From NCBI GenBank assembly GCA_013400115.1, contig VXBP01002360.1:63583-127582 (forward strand): a stretch of DNA of 64,000 nt, read 5' to 3'. The position numbers and the translations under genes are program-made. Of this stretch, positions 10,201-22,656 are shown piece after piece (position 1 is the stretch's first letter; every line of letters starts with the position of its first letter). The DNA is from Rhinopomastus cyanomelas (lineage: Eukaryota > Chordata > Aves > Bucerotiformes > Rhinopomastidae). The notes below the pieces were generated by a model that was given only the letters and a program-made list of their open reading frames with translations, was not told the DNA's origin and did no database searches.

Positions 10201-12326
10201 TGTATTTATATATAAAAGATTACTCTCAAAAAGGCAATTTCCATGCCTGTCATGCCCACTGTACTTGAACATGAGTACATGCCATAACAACTCCATCAAG
10301 GATTTGTGAGAGCACCAGCACCAGTGCAATAAGATGGAAAGAATAAAGGGAAAACGTTGACATGGAGGTCTCTGTGCCTTAGGAAAAGCCTGCAGAGTTG
10401 TAAATAGTAAGCTCTTAGTATTATTAAGACTAAAGTAGTGAAGTACCTAAGATACTGTGGCAGATTTGGCTTTTATTCCATCTGCCTCCTTGAAAGCAAA
10501 CAGATGCACTTGAGAGGCAGCAGCGGGTGGTCTGAGGGCATTGTCAAGTCTCTGCTCAGCAGAGCACTGAAGTGCTGGGATGTTTTTATCCATCTATCTG
10601 CTCAGCTGGTGTCCCAGTGCTCTGTGAAGGATGCTCTGTGTTCATGGGAGGAAAGATTGCTGTTAGTGCCAGCCAGTGTGCCTGCTGCTTTCCATCAGGA
10701 ACCTGCTGGTGTTTCCTGTCCTATCAGGCTTCTGCAAGCAGAAGTGCCTGGAAGGGCCAACTCTCCAGCATCTGGGTAGCAATAGATTTGGATACTGTAA
10801 AAATGGAGTGTGTAGCTACAACCTGGGTAGATGAACCTTCATCTTGACTCCTCCAGATTAGTCACAAGAGGGAAGGATGCTACAAGCTTTTCTCTGGAGA
10901 TTGCAGGGATGTCCCCGAGACACAGCATAATAGTACTGACACTAACTTTGCCCTTCTGGGATGTGTAGACACCACTTCTTGGGTGTTGGGCCATGAGTGT
11001 TCAGGCACTTGGATAGCATGAAATTGCTTGTGCCTTCAACACCCTGGTGATGTAGGACTGGGACAGGAACACAGGACAGAGAAGGACAAAAACCACCAAG
11101 GCCAGGCTTTGGATAAAAAAGGGGTCAGTTGTGCCTTGCACCAACGTTTCCCATTTTAGAACAGGAGACTCAGTGAAGTGTGGGGTAGACCAGTGTCTGT
11201 GACCGACTTAGCCATGCAGAAACATCCAGGGAACTCTCAGTGACTCACTCCCAGTTTTACCAGTTACACATGCCATTTTGCTTTGGCTCCCTCCTCTCGT
11301 ACAGCTGACCTTAAGGCATTAAGGTGACCCCCAGGGACGTGTGAAAACTGTCATTATCCTGTTGTGCATTTTCATGTTTAGGTCCTGAATTTTCCATGGG
11401 GTGAGGTCAGATGCTGAATATTTGGTCTCGTTTCTCCTGAGTGCTGTGAGAACTTGTCTTGTATCATCACCACAGAGTCCCCACCAGCACCCAACGAGGT
11501 TTACAAAAACAAACCCAAATGTTTTTCGAGTTCAGTCACGGGTGTTTAGTAACAACCAACGTTGTGTCTGTTGTGCTTTTCCCTGCAGCAGCTGTGTTGT
11601 ACAGCAAGGCTTGGACCTTCCTGCTGTAACCCCTGAGGCTGCTGAGGGTTGTTTCTGTGAGTAACTGATTTTAACTGGGTGTTTCTGCTCTGTCTGTTAT
11701 TTCCCTTGAGCTGGCACTGCTCTGATTCCCAGTGGGGAGCAGGTCATACCCAGTCTTATTTCTCAGCACGTAGCTCAGTAGGTACTGGCCCACAGCAAGG
11801 ACCCGCCATCTGCTCATAACCTTAGAAGGTTTGGCTAGAAGGGCTGTGAAGAGACACCTTGCTCCTGGCCAGAAAGTATTTAGAATGTTCTAGAGACAGA
11901 GTAAATCTCACCAATCTCTTGGGGAAAGCATGTTTTGGAGGTTAAGAGGACATTAGCCTTTGCTTCTTGATTTTTGCCCTGAATGGGCTGCAATTCACAT
12001 GTTCTCCAGCTGCAGCACAGCACCAGTTTCCCTTGAGTTACTCCATCATGTCCTATCATGGGGAAAAACCTCTGTCTTCAGGCTCAGGAAGATGAAGGAG
12101 ACACTTCTGTGTGGGTTCTTCCCCTTGAATAGCACTGGGTTTTTCTCCTCCTCCTTGTTCCAGGAACGGGAACATCTAGAACGACCTAGATAGAGGAAGA
12201 TCTGGAAACCAACCAACCATTTGGCTTTTTTTTTAGCTTGACTCTATTAGAGCTAAAAAGCAACTGCCCAGGCTTAAATCTAAATTTATTGGATCAATCC
12301 AAGAACGTAGGATGATATTTCCACTT
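10201..12326. other. 2.1-kb CR1-free block, no gene recognised
   Basis: The largest interval here without a mobile element. Two overlapping plus frames (10438-10779 and 10572-10847) have no recognisable domain. A 68-bp segment at 11589-11656 lies between a good acceptor (TTTTCCCTGCAG) and GTGAGT and is open in one frame, but lacks AG before the donor. Weak. Confidence 0.45.
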
Positions 12327-12374
12327 TCACAGAACATTAGGGATTGGAAGGGACCTCAAAAGATCATCTAGTCC
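12327..12374 (-). mobile_element. Very short CR1 3' end, group A
   Basis: Only about 48 bp: TTTCACAGAACATTAGGGAT, then GGAAGGGACCTCAAAAGATC. An extreme 5' truncation of an otherwise young copy. Confidence 0.9.
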
Positions 12375-13181
12375 TTTGGAGCTACGAGGTGACACTAGCC
12401 AGTGTGACTTACAAAGGCCCACCAAAGCATTTAGCTTGGTAAACAGGTACCTACAAGAACAAAAATGAAGCAACTGTCTTGTTTTTTTAGCAATAAAATG
12501 CATTAAGGGATGAAATTCCTCACATTTCATGTCAATGAACCAGAGGCTTGTTCCAAAGCTCAGTGTTCCCAGCCTTAAAGTGAGCGTTAGCTAGAGAATT
12601 CACAGAGCAAATCTAAGCAGGTGAAGAAGAAAGGTTCATGATCCCAGTACAAAACAGCAAAAGCATTCAGCTCCTGGAAATGAGACTGGATTTCATTTAG
12701 GTAGCTCCACAGTAATAGGAGGTTTCAGGGCTGTGGGGTTTATTAGCTTCCATCTGTTTGAAGAAAAGTTAATTGTCGCAAAACAAAACCGCAGTGCAGC
12801 AAATTATGTAAAGCAACTGGTAATTAATCAGAGCATGGTTTGGAGTGAAAAGCAATTGGAAATTGTTCTGAGAACTATTCTTCCAGGCACACAATAGAGC
12901 CAAGTTTTATTGAAGGCCAAGGAAAGAGATCAATTAATAACCACATCCGAGTCGCTGGAAAACGGAGGTGAAAGGAGAAGCTGGTGACACATGATCGAGG
13001 CGAGCAGCTCCATTTCTAACTTGTTTTCAGCTTGTTTTCAGCCTGACCTAAATTAACATCTGTAAGTAACCCATGGGATGCACAGAGAGAGACACTGAAG
13101 GTGGGTACCTGCAGGAAGGGACAGTGATTAGAAAGTGTCAGTATAGGAAATAATAAAAACCACTCTAATTCCTTCACACTT
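12375..13181. other. CR1-free block with homeodomain-type motifs
   Basis: Contains TAATTAAT (12821-12828), CAATTAATAA (12931-12940) and an 11-bp tandem copy of CTTGTTTTCAG (13020-13041). It looks like ordinary intronic or possibly conserved non-coding DNA. No gene. Confidence 0.35.
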
Positions 13182-13386
13182 CATAGAATCACAGACTGGG
13201 TTGGGTTGGAAGGGACCTCAGAGATCACCCAGTGCCAACCCCCTGCCATGGGCAGCGACACCACTCACCAGAGCAGGTTGCCCAGAGCCCCATCCAGCCT
13301 GACCTTGAACACTTCCAGGGATGGAGCAGCCACAGCCTCCCTGGACAACCTGCTCCAGTGCCTCAGCACCCTCACAGTGGTCAACT
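13182..13386 (-). mobile_element. CR1 LINE, group F, about 205 bp
   Basis: Tail ATAGAATCACAGACTGGGTT, then CCAGAGCAGGTTGCCCAGAG and CCCATCCAGCCTGACCTTGA. 5'-truncated at about 13386. Confidence 0.9.
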
Positions 13387-14078
13387 TATTTCCTATTAAA
13401 ATTGCACTTCAAAGTCAGTTAATTAGGGAATCAGCTGGAATCCCAGAGTGTGAGCGACGTGAACAGGCTAGTCAGGACTGGGGCAGGGAATATTTCTTCC
13501 CTAAAGCAGAAGCATACGGAGAGGTGTCAAAAAGGCTAAGGGATGTCATCTTCTGACTTTGCATCTGCTGTTAAGACCAGAATGAGGAGGAGCCTCAGAT
13601 CTGAACTCTTTCCCAGCTAATTGATAGTGTTTCCCTGGTGACCACCTGCAGGGAAAACCTTACTCAATGCTTGACATGTCATTAGCATAGACCTCAGGTT
13701 CCCAGCTACTAACTGTGTCTGTTTTATCTCTGCTGTCAAACTTGCTCACAACGTGAGCAAACCCTTTTGGATCTTCAGGGATCCCCGGGAAGCATTTTGT
13801 TGTCCCTGCAGAGCTCAGTATTGGCTCCTGCATGGCTCAGGGTCTATTTGCTGGCTGTAATAATCCAACAAGTCAGCACAAGGATATCCAACTGTCGTAA
13901 ACAACTCTAGAACATTCATTTCACTCTGCGTGTTCTCCTTTTTCTGTAGCCACAACCTACCCCAAGCACACGAGAGAGAGGCAGAAAAACACAACTTTCT
14001 TCATGTTTTTAGTTTTTCTCTTCTTTCAAAGTAAATTTTGTTCACATCTCAGAAGGCAAGTTTCTCAGGATTGGATAT
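13387..14078. other. Single-copy stretch, nothing recognised
   Basis: No gene or repeat family identified. Confidence 0.45.
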
Positions 14079-14630
14079 TGAGAGAGGTTCTCCTTTGCCT
14101 CTACTCTGCCCTGGTGAGATCACATTTGTCCAGATCTGGGCCCCTCAGTTCCAGAAGGACACAGAACTGCTGGAGGGACTCCAGCACAGAGCCATGATGA
14201 AGGGAGTTGAACATCTCCCTGATGAGGAAAGGCTGAGGGAGCTGGGGCTCTGTAGCTTGGAAAAAAGGAGTCTGAGGGATTAACTCATTAGTGTTGATAA
14301 ATACGTGAAGGGTGGGTGTCAGGAGGATGGATCCAGGCTCTGCTCAGTGTCATTTAATGATAGGACAAGGAGCAGTGGTTCTAAGCTGGAACAGAGGAGG
14401 TTCCACATCAATGTGAGAAGGAACTTTGTGATGGTGAAGGTGACAGAGCAGTGGAAGGGACTGCCCAGGGGCATTGTGAAGTCTCCTTCTCTGGAGAAGT
14501 TTAAAACCCACCTGGACATGTTCCTGTGTGACTGGATCTAGGTGATCCTGCTGTGGTGGTGGGTGGGGATATTGGACTAGATGATCTTTCAAGGTCCCTT
14601 CCAATCCCAGATGTTCTGTGATTCTGTGAT
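14079..14630 (+). mobile_element. CR1 LINE, group A, about 550 bp
   Basis: Begins just after the reverse-transcriptase core (AGAGAGGTTCTCCTTTGCCT) and ends with the group-A tail TTCCAATCCCAGATGTTCTG and ATTCTGTGATAA. Sense frames keep DEERLRELGLCSLEKRSLRD and QWKGLPRGIV but shift frame between them. Confidence 0.94.
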
Positions 14631-14688
14631 AAACCTTTTACTCCACATACATCCGTGCTGAAGAGTGTGGGAAGGAGAGATGTGTTTT

Positions 14689-14783
14689 TGAGGGATCTGG
14701 TTTAAGGGTGAACTTTGTAGAGGAGGGTTGATGGTTGGACTTGATGATCCCAAGGTCCATTTCCACCGAGAGTGATTCTGTGA
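14689..14783 (+). mobile_element. Short CR1 3' end, group B
   Basis: Reads GATCTGGTTTAAGGGTGAAC and GGTTGGACTTGATGATCCCA, then GTGATTCTGTGATTA. It lies 58 bp behind the group-A copy in the same orientation. Confidence 0.88.
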
Positions 14784-15702
14784 TTAGCTGTAAGAAATGC
14801 TACATCTGAGTCAAAGTTTTGTACATAAAACATTTCTTGGCTAAGAACTTCAGAAGAAGGCTTCACTATTCACTCAGCCCTTCGATTCCTTCCAGTTTTA
14901 TGAAGCAGTGAAGTGGATTTGTTTCCAAGCAGAAGGCTCCTTGCAGAAGCCAAGAGCTCACAGTTGTGCAGAGCTGATGGGTTGTAAAAGGGTTTCCAGC
15001 GGGTTGGTGTGGAGCACTGGGGTCTGAGCACCTGCTTTTCATTGCTCTTGGTGCACAGCAAGGTTCATAACAGGATAATTCCGAGACAAGTGGTTAGAGA
15101 GGTTGAGTCTTTCTCAGAATTTGGGATCTTGTTCCTCCAATGGTGCATGATTGACTGCATGGCAGCCAGCCAGCTACCAACCTTGTGGCAAATAAAACTC
15201 CTTTTCTGCTCCTAGCTTTTAACTCTGCAAAGGATTTCTTGGAAGCTGTCTCAGATTCACTCTAAGTGAACAGTTCTTTTATTGGGGTTAGGAAGGATTG
15301 CTCTTGTCATTCTAATCTTTCAGCCTTGGAAGGACTTGAAAGGTAGCGTGAAGATAAAGGACCTTGCCTCTCCCTTGTTGCAGGACCATGATATCATGAA
15401 TCTGAAAACCCCGGAGCCTGGTTTTATGGAGGATTTTGTAGAGCAGTTTGTACTTCACCAAGCTTAATGACTCTTACTGATTTTACCAGGAAATCTTGTC
15501 ATTACAAAACAATTGAACTGCAAGATCAGCACAGAGCTTCTTTGCAAAAGGTCTGCAAAATTCTACTTCAGGGGCATAAGACCAGTGTGGAGTTAGAGCC
15601 ATCGTTTATGTAGCCCTTTATTCTGTTCTTGACAGAGACAGAATGTCCACGGCAAGGGTCTGCTCTGCATAGGAGCACTCCTCATGCAGGGTTTGTCTGC
15701 TT
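14784..15702. other. Single-copy stretch, nothing recognised
   Basis: No CR1, gene or tandem repeat identified. Confidence 0.45.
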
Positions 15703-16350
15703 ATAGAATCACAGAATAGCCAGGGAAGGAAGGAAGAGACCTTAAAGATCATCCAGTTCCAACCCCCCTGCACAGGCAGGGACACCTTCACTAGAGCAGG
15801 TTACTCAGAGTCTCAGCCAACCTGGCCTTGAACATCCTCAGGGATGGGGCAGCCACAACTGCATTGGGCAACCTGCTCCAGCATCTTCCCACCCTCACAG
15901 CAAATTTGTTCCTCAATCTCCCTTCTTCAAGTCTGTAACCCTTTCCCCTTGTCATCTCACTACCATGCACATTAAAAGCCCTCCCCCAGCTTTCTTGTAG
16001 CCCCCTTTCTTCAGAGATTGGAAAGCTGCTAGAAGGTCACCTGGGACCTCCTCTTCTCCAACTTGCTCAGCCTGTCCTCATCGGGGAGGTGCACCAGCCC
16101 TCTGCTCATTTGAGTTGCTCTCCTCTGGAGCCAGGAGCTGTCCTGCTGATGTTGGAGACTCCAGAACCAGACACAGGGCACCAGGTGGGTCTCACCAGTG
16201 CAGAGTAGAGGGGAAGAATCACCTCCCCAGACTGACTGTCGCTGCTTCTTTTGCTGCAGCCCAGGACACAGCTGGCTTTTCTGGGCTGTAAGCACACACT
16301 GACAGCTCCTGTTCAACTTCTCTTCCACCACCACCCCCAAATCCTTATCC
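15703..16350 (-). mobile_element. CR1 LINE, group D, about 650 bp
   Basis: Left end is the tail ATAGAATCACAGAATAGCCA with CCTGCACAGGCAGGGACACC. The right part reaches into ORF2 (CCAGGACACAGCTGGCTTTT and CACCCCCAAATCCTTATCCT). It is one of the longer copies, with several frame breaks. Confidence 0.93.
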
Positions 16351-17644
16351 TCAGGGCTGTCCTAAATCCTTTCCCCTTTATGACTGCACTGAGAAGTGGC
16401 AGACACTGGCCATGCTGGCAATTGCAGTGTCTGAGCCTCTTTTTATTTGTCCTCTTTGGCAGCTCACGAGCAAATGTTGTGTGTGCACAGAGCCAGAAGC
16501 TGTGGCTTCCAAGAAAATGCCAGGATAGAGGTAAGAAGCTGCCCTGAGCTGTTTGAAAAGTTACTCACTGTAAAGCTGACTTCCATTACCTAGTCGAGGG
16601 TGTTTATCTAATCTGCTCTGCCACGATGTGATAACTAGAAGTAAAAGAAATCACTCTCATTATCGAGTTCTCTGCTGTTGTTGCTAAGTTATACAATGAC
16701 TTCCTGAACAGAGCAAATTACTATTCATGTCTGTATTGGAGAACACCTAGCTCTAACACTCTCTCTGTTCTCCCAGCCTCTTTCAGAGGTCTCATCCACC
16801 CCTTTCTTGAGCCAGTGCCTAGCCACAAGCGATTTATACCTGTGGGTGCTTGAGATGAGGTTCTTCAGCACAACAGCCAGATTGTTTCTGGTTTCCTCCC
16901 GTTCAAAAGCCTCTACACGCACTTGATTATCCTCCAAATCCATTTCTGCAGCTGTTCTCTAGATTGATCTGTCTTGAGGTGACTCTTATCTGGTGGAAAT
17001 CCTCCACCTGATCTGTTCCAAAATTGCCTTTCAGTTTTTTTCCCACGACACCATCATACCAGAGGCTTACAGGAGGACATCCTACAACCAAGCAAAACAT
17101 AGAGGCTTGCTTTCAGGCATCCCAGATCAAGAAGCCCCAGTATTTCTCCCTGAAATAAGTCCACACCTCGTGCTGTGAAAGGAGTGTAAAACCCAGTTCT
17201 ACACGATCCCCCTTCTAACAGCAGTAAAGAGCCATCAGCAGGAAACGGAAGGCGGTTCACGCTCCATAAAGGCAGCATCTCATGTTCCACGTTCATCCTG
17301 GTGCGTGTGGAACAGCAGTATCCAGGCTGTTTGCAACCAGGGAGGGCACAGATGAGCAACTGGTGTAAAGATGAACATTATGCATAGTCAATTAGACAGC
17401 TTCCAGGTGCCAGTTGCAGTCCTGCTGGTATATACAGAGCAACAGAGCATCCTGTATCTTCCAGCAGCTCTCAGAACTGGGGTAAGAGAAATACTGGGAC
17501 ACGACTGTGCAGAGTCCTGGACATTCACTGCCCTTGTGCTTTAAAATGCTGCTGTGTCTGTGCTTATGGAGCACAAAGGTCTACCTAGACACCATGGCAG
17601 TGGCCCCTAGGCTGAGAATGTCCCTTAGCAGACAGGACACCTCC
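16351..17644. other. 1.3-kb CR1-free block with one exon-like segment
   Basis: Apart from the splice-bounded segment at 16463-16530 I recognise nothing. Confidence 0.4.
16463..16530 (+). other. Splice-bounded open segment (weak exon candidate)
   Basis: A strong acceptor-type tract (TTATTTGTCCTCTTTGGCAG) and an AGAG|GTAAGA donor bound 68 bp that are open in two frames. The phase-2 frame reads HEQMLCVHRARSCGFQ and so on. No family is recognised. Pseudo-exons of this quality are common in introns. Confidence 0.15.
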
Positions 17645-18015
17645 ACTTCTTTAGCTTAGAGAAAAGGAGGCTGAGGGGTGACTGCATGAGTGTTGGCAGA
17701 TATGTGGAAGGTGGGTGTCAGGAGGATGCAGCCAGGCTCTGCTCAGTGTCAGCTAATGATAGGACAAGGGGCAGTGGGTGTGAGCTGGAACAGAGGAGGT
17801 TCCACATCAGTAAAAGAAGGAACTTCTTCCTAGTGAGGGTGACTGGAAGAGACTGCCCAGGGGGATTGTTGAGTCTCCTTGTCTGGAGACATTTAAAACC
17901 CTCCTGGACATGTTCCTGTGCGACTGGATCTAGATGATCCTGCTGTGGCAGGGAGATTGGACTGAAAGATCTTTGGAGGTCCCTTCCAGTCCCTGCTCTT
18001 CTGTGATCCTGTGAA
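17645..18015 (+). mobile_element. CR1 LINE, group A, about 370 bp
   Basis: From CACTTCTTTAGCTTAGAGAA through GGGTGTCAGGAGGATGCAGC to a tail TTCCAGTCCCTGCTCTTCTG. Sense frame keeps EQRRFHISKRRNFFLVRV. Confidence 0.93.
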
Positions 18016-18644
18016 TACTCTCTGAAGACACCACTGGGATAGACAGAGATTAATCACATCCGAGGTTTTCAGCTTTCAACCCCCTAGCTGAACCTGCTGA
18101 TGCGCTCTGGCACCTCTTGGAAATCTATGCCATGAGTAGAGCTTTCTGCATTCCCTGCCATAAACTGCCACTGCATGAGTAGGCTTTGCTTTTACAAACT
18201 CAACACGTCCATCTTCAATTTCCCCAGAAATTATTTCCCACTTTATACCCTCCAAGAAATCAGGTAGAAAAGGGTTTCCTCCATTTGCCATTTTAAGCAT
18301 CAGTCTCCAGAGCTTTTCTGAAAATGTCTTTCCAGCTTGTTCACCCCAGCGTCGTCCCGGCAATTATGAAGTTGTCTTTTCTCATTGGTGTAAATCATTA
18401 AAACGATGCCCTTTCCTGCCACCAGTGCAGCGGCCACTCGCCAGAGGTCTTCTCTCAATTACATGCCTCGCTGGGCCCTTCCTGATTTAAATATTCTCTC
18501 CTTTTGCCTTTGTTCTGGGCTATCGGTGCTGCTGCTCAGCGCGGTCACGCTGCTGCGGGAATCGCCGTGTCTGTTCCCACCTGATCCTTCTGCTTTTCTT
18601 CTGAAATGCTGAGGTCTGCAAATAATTGGGTCTGTAGAGGAGCA
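18016..18644. other. CR1-free block, possibly conserved non-coding
   Basis: A 95-codon minus frame (18076-18363) has no recognisable domain. A small CpG cluster (GCGCGGTCACGCTGCTGCGG, near 18540-18560) lies at the right. No gene is called. Confidence 0.35.
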
Positions 18645-18985
18645 GGCTCTGGGGGACCTTGTAGTGACCTTGCAGTTCCTAAAAGGGGAAGACTCAGAAG
18701 GCTGTTCACGAGGGAATGATAGGATGAGGGGTCATGATTTGAAGCTGGAAAAGGGCAGATTGAGGCTGAACATGAGGAAAAAGTTGTTGAATCTGAGGGT
18801 GGTGGATGCCTGGAACAGGCTGCCCAAAGAGGTGGTGGAGACCTCATCCCTGGAGCCATTCAAAGGTCAGGCTGGATGGGGTGTCTGTGGGCAATCTGGT
18901 CTGGTGAGTGATGTCCCTGCTTGTTGTAGGGGGTTGGACTGGATGACCTTTGGAAGTCCCTTCCAACCCTGTAATTCCATGACAG
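18645..18985 (+). mobile_element. CR1 LINE, group E, about 340 bp
   Basis: Contains AATGATAGGATGAGGGGTCA, CCTGGAACAGGCTGCCCAAA and GGGCAATCTGGTCTGGTGAG, ending GGAAGTCCCTTCCAACCCTG. Same group as the copy at 54428. Confidence 0.92.
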
Positions 18986-20043
18986 AGAGGGTTTCTGTGA
19001 TTCTCCACCTCTGAAAGGGATTTTGTGTGGATGTGCTTTGATTTTTATTTACCTATAAATGGAGTCACTCAGCACCACAACCTGAGACCTACCCCCCTGT
19101 TTTTTGCCAGTGTTTATCACTCACAATCCCAGAAGAAGGTTTGGTTTTACAGGACATTGTGCAAGTGAAGCCTGAGCTCCACAACTGTCCACCTTTGTGT
19201 CCTGCAGGCGAACGAGCAGTCAAGCAAGGGCTGGAAGCATGTCAGCTGTGAAACTCAATTGCTCGCTAGGAACTCACCTCAGTGTCAAACAAGTCAGAAG
19301 GTTCTGGAATTATTGGGGCAGTCCACACATCAATGGATGCTATTAATCTGGAATTAATAGCTGGACAGCTGTCAGCTCTTCTTAAGAAGCATCTCCATCC
19401 AGGGTGGCAAAGCACTCTGCATCATTCCTGGCATCATGAAGGGCTGTGTCAGAAAGAGCTGGATGTCAGCTGGAAATGTCTAGCAGGACAAAAAAGGGAG
19501 CACTGTGGAAAAACCTGTCCTTTGTTCTAGAAGACTTCTGGAAGGCAGCTGTGGTAAGTTCTTAATGATTCATGGGGATGTTCATCAGGCTGTGTCTATC
19601 ACTGAACTGCTTTGGAAATGTTCTGCATGGTGATGGGTGGACACCTGCCCCTGTCCATGGGCTTCTGAGGCACGAGATTGCCCTCTGGAAGGGACCATTC
19701 AGCACCTTGCTGAGAAGGATGGGGCTTTCCTAGGTGATGGCCATGAGACACAGGCTGCATCATGCTGGTTGTTGCTGCATTGCACAGGCTGTGCCAGGGC
19801 CCTCTGGATTAAATGGCACTAGAAAGAGTGTTCAGCCTCAGGCTTTCATGGGATGATGTGGGTGGTGTGTGAGGGTCAACTCCAGGGTTCCAGGGTTACC
19901 TCTTCATGATTAATGGCTTGGACTGGCTTGTGTGGCACCCAGGGATTATTGCTGTTGTCCAAGTCTCTATTTAAATCAATCCTGTGGTATCTCTAAGAGT
20001 CTAAGAGTGGGACACACTTGTGAACATTTAGTTTTGACACTAC
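18986..20043. other. 1.06-kb CR1-free block, no gene recognised
   Basis: Has a good acceptor-like site (CACCTTTGTGTCCTGCAG, to 19208) followed by 49 open codons without a matching donor, and a GTG|GTAAGT donor-like site at 19554. Not convincing as an exon. Confidence 0.4.
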
Positions 20044-20216
20044 CACAGAACATTAGGGATTGGAAGGGACCTCAAAAGGTCACCCAGTCCAGTCCCCCTG
20101 ACACAGCAGGATCCCCTAGATCCAGTCACACAGGAACATGCCCAGGTGGGTTTTAAACATCTCCAGACAAAGAGACTCCACAGCCTCCCTGGGCAGCCCC
20201 TTCCAGTGCTCTGTGC
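20044..20216 (-). mobile_element. Short CR1, group A (173 bp)
   Basis: Complete 3' end (CACAGAACATTAGGGATTGG) but 5'-truncated right at ACAGAGCACTGG. This is the breakpoint shared by six other copies here. Confidence 0.94.
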
Positions 20217-21142
20217 CAGTTTGGTGTGGCGTGTCCTCTTCAGGACAACAAAAAAGCTTTGAATTATTCTGTGGACTGGATGATCTTTCAAAAATTTGCA
20301 GCATTTTTAACTGTGAGCCTGGAGAAAAGAAAGTCAGAAGGTTTTTTCACCTGAGGTTAAAGGTGTAAATGAACCATCCTGCCCTGTAGGGCTGCTCTGC
20401 TCCTCTTTTTTCACCATGGAGCAAAGTCAGCTCTCTACATACTGATCAAAACAAAATGCTCACATGCCCTTGATTATTGAACTTTATTATGGAGATGGAA
20501 ACCTGCCAGCATGAAGTCAGCCAACATTAGTTTGCCTGAAGTATCAGAGTCACCTTCACGGTGGTTGGGATCTACGTTTGGGACACTGGGGGGACTGTGC
20601 TTCTTTCTTCAAGAGTGAGGCTTTACACAGAGGCAGCCAATTATGCAGTTTGCTCGAACATGAGCCAATCTTTCATTTTAATGAAGAGATTTTCAACTGA
20701 GACACAAGTATGTCCTTGACATTTTTTAGTAGCTGTGACATTATCTGAGCAGCTTGTTCCAAGAGAAACATCAGGCACACACAAGTGCATCCACCTCTGT
20801 AGGGAAAAAGATCCCCCACTAAGTGAGGTGACTGGCTTAGAAAAACCAGAAACAGCTTCTAGACTCTGCCAGGATTGAGTCTGCCTCAGCTCTGTCAGTC
20901 TGTGTTGAGTATTTCAGGTAGAGAGATGCCAAAGGTGAACTCAAATCTTCAGGATTCAGAAAGCAGCCCCAAGAATTGATGCTGAACTAACGAGTATAGT
21001 TTCTTCAAAAGCTAGAACCACAGCTCCTGCCCAGGATTTGCCATCTTAGGGACCTCACTGAGAATGTGACCATGCTGGGATGCTGTTCAGAAGTGGTAGA
21101 CTCTAGGAAGTCCCTGAAGTCTGTGATGGCAGCTGGCAAACA
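20217..21142. other. Single-copy stretch with a CR1 scrap
   Basis: A 19-bp exact match to the group-A 3' block (GGACTGGATGATCTTTCAA, 20273-20291, plus) stands alone 57 bp beyond a minus CR1 copy. Otherwise nothing is recognised. Confidence 0.4.
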
Positions 21143-21502
21143 GGTCTCTTTAGCTTGGAGAAAAGGAGACTGAGGGGTGACCCCATTAATATTGGTAAAT
21201 ATGTGAAAGGTGGGTGTCAGGAGGGTGGAGCCAGGTTCTGCTCAGAGTCATCTAATGATAGGACAGGAGGCAACTGGTGTGAGCTGGAACATAGGAGGTT
21301 CCACATCGATAAGAGAAGGAACTTCTTTCCAGTGAGGGTGACAGAGCCCTGGAAGGGGCTGCCCAGGGAGGTTGTGGAGTCTCGTTCTCTGAAGACATTT
21401 AAAACCCTCCTGGCCATTTTCCTGGTCCTGCTGTGGCAGGGAGATTGGACTGGATGATCTTTCAAGGTCCCTTCCAATCCCTAACGTTCTGTGATCCTGT
21501 GT
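21143..21502 (+). mobile_element. CR1 LINE, group A, about 360 bp
   Basis: From CTCTTTAGCTTGGAGAAAAG to the tail TTCCAATCCCTAACGTTCTG. The 100-codon sense frame keeps MEKRRLRGDP, EHRRFHIDKRRNFFPVRVTE and PWKGLPREVV. Confidence 0.95.
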
Positions 21503-22054
21503 GAAACACCACATTTTCCATCTTTTTTTATTTTATTCCAGCTATTTGGATTATTCTTCTACTGTACAGATGGCTCTAATTTTAATTAGGAAAGAGGTGT
21601 TATTTTTCTGAGCAACTTTGATAAACCAGAGATCTCAGTTTCATTGGGATAGTTATTATAGGAATGCACAAGACATTCTTGCTACCACAACAGCAAGAGA
21701 CAGCTGGAAGAGCACAGAGCAGGCTTTCAGGTGTATTTTGACATTAAGTCAGATTGAACACACCAGGAAATAGATAACTGAGATCTGTCTTCATCCAGCT
21801 TGACAAGTCATGTGAAAAGGTTAGGGGAGTAGAAGGAGAGATTTATTATTTCTGTTTTACTGATAAGGACCAGAGACAGAGCACTTGAGGCTTGCTGCCT
21901 GGTTGGAAGCTCTCTTAAAGACAAAGAACCCTGGTGTGTGGGTAATGCCCTATCAGCACGGTTTCCCCCATAGGAAGCTCAGCTTCTGAAGCATTACAAT
22001 TTTCTTGGATAACTGGTTTTACACCCCCTTTTTTCTGTTTCATTAGGAAAGGTT
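21503..22054. other. Single-copy stretch, nothing recognised
   Basis: A/T-rich non-coding DNA without repeat match. Confidence 0.45.
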
Positions 22055-22300
22055 ACAGAATCACAGAATTATTGAGGCTGGGATCATAGAATCGTGGAAA
22101 AGACCTCTCAGATCATCCAGCCCAGGACCTAACATCACCACAGCAGCCAGACCAGGGCACTCAGGGCCACAGCCAGCCTGTCCTTGAACACCTCCAGGGA
22201 TGGGGACTCCACCACTGCCCTGGGCAGTCCATGCCAGGGTCTGGTTACCTCTTCCGTGAGGAAGGGTTTCCTAACATCCAAACTAGTCCTTCCCTGGAGA
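22055..22300 (-). mobile_element. CR1 LINE, group C, about 245 bp
   Basis: Tail ACAGAATCACAGAATTATTG, then CCAGCCCAGGACCTAACATC and GGGGACTCCACCACTGCCCT. 5'-truncated near 22300. About 20 extra bases after the tail (GGATCATAGAATCGTGG) look like a local tail repeat. Confidence 0.92.
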
Positions 22301-22656
22301 GGACCTCAATGTGACATCAATGTGTCTCTTCACTAGATAAACCAGGGATGTTTTTCCTCTGCTAATGGTGTGGACTTCATTTGAGACCTTCCAAAGGCTT
22401 TAGGCTTTGCAGTGTCTTGAGTTTTATGTCTGGATCTGATCTGTTTTATTAAACAATTGAGCTCTGGTAGGTTTCTGGTGGTGAGGTAGCTGCCATCATG
22501 GCTTTGAATCTCACACATGAATCTCACAAGCTTCTCCATCTGTAGTCTGTTTCTAGTTGTTTCAGCTCTGCTGTTGGGTTATTTTTAGGTTGGTGGCATA
22601 TGTTAACAGCCTAACTTTAACGTGCCTACTAAGCCAGTAGCTCAATTAGTAAGGGG
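22301..22656. other. Single-copy stretch, nothing recognised
   Basis: No gene or repeat identified. Confidence 0.4.
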
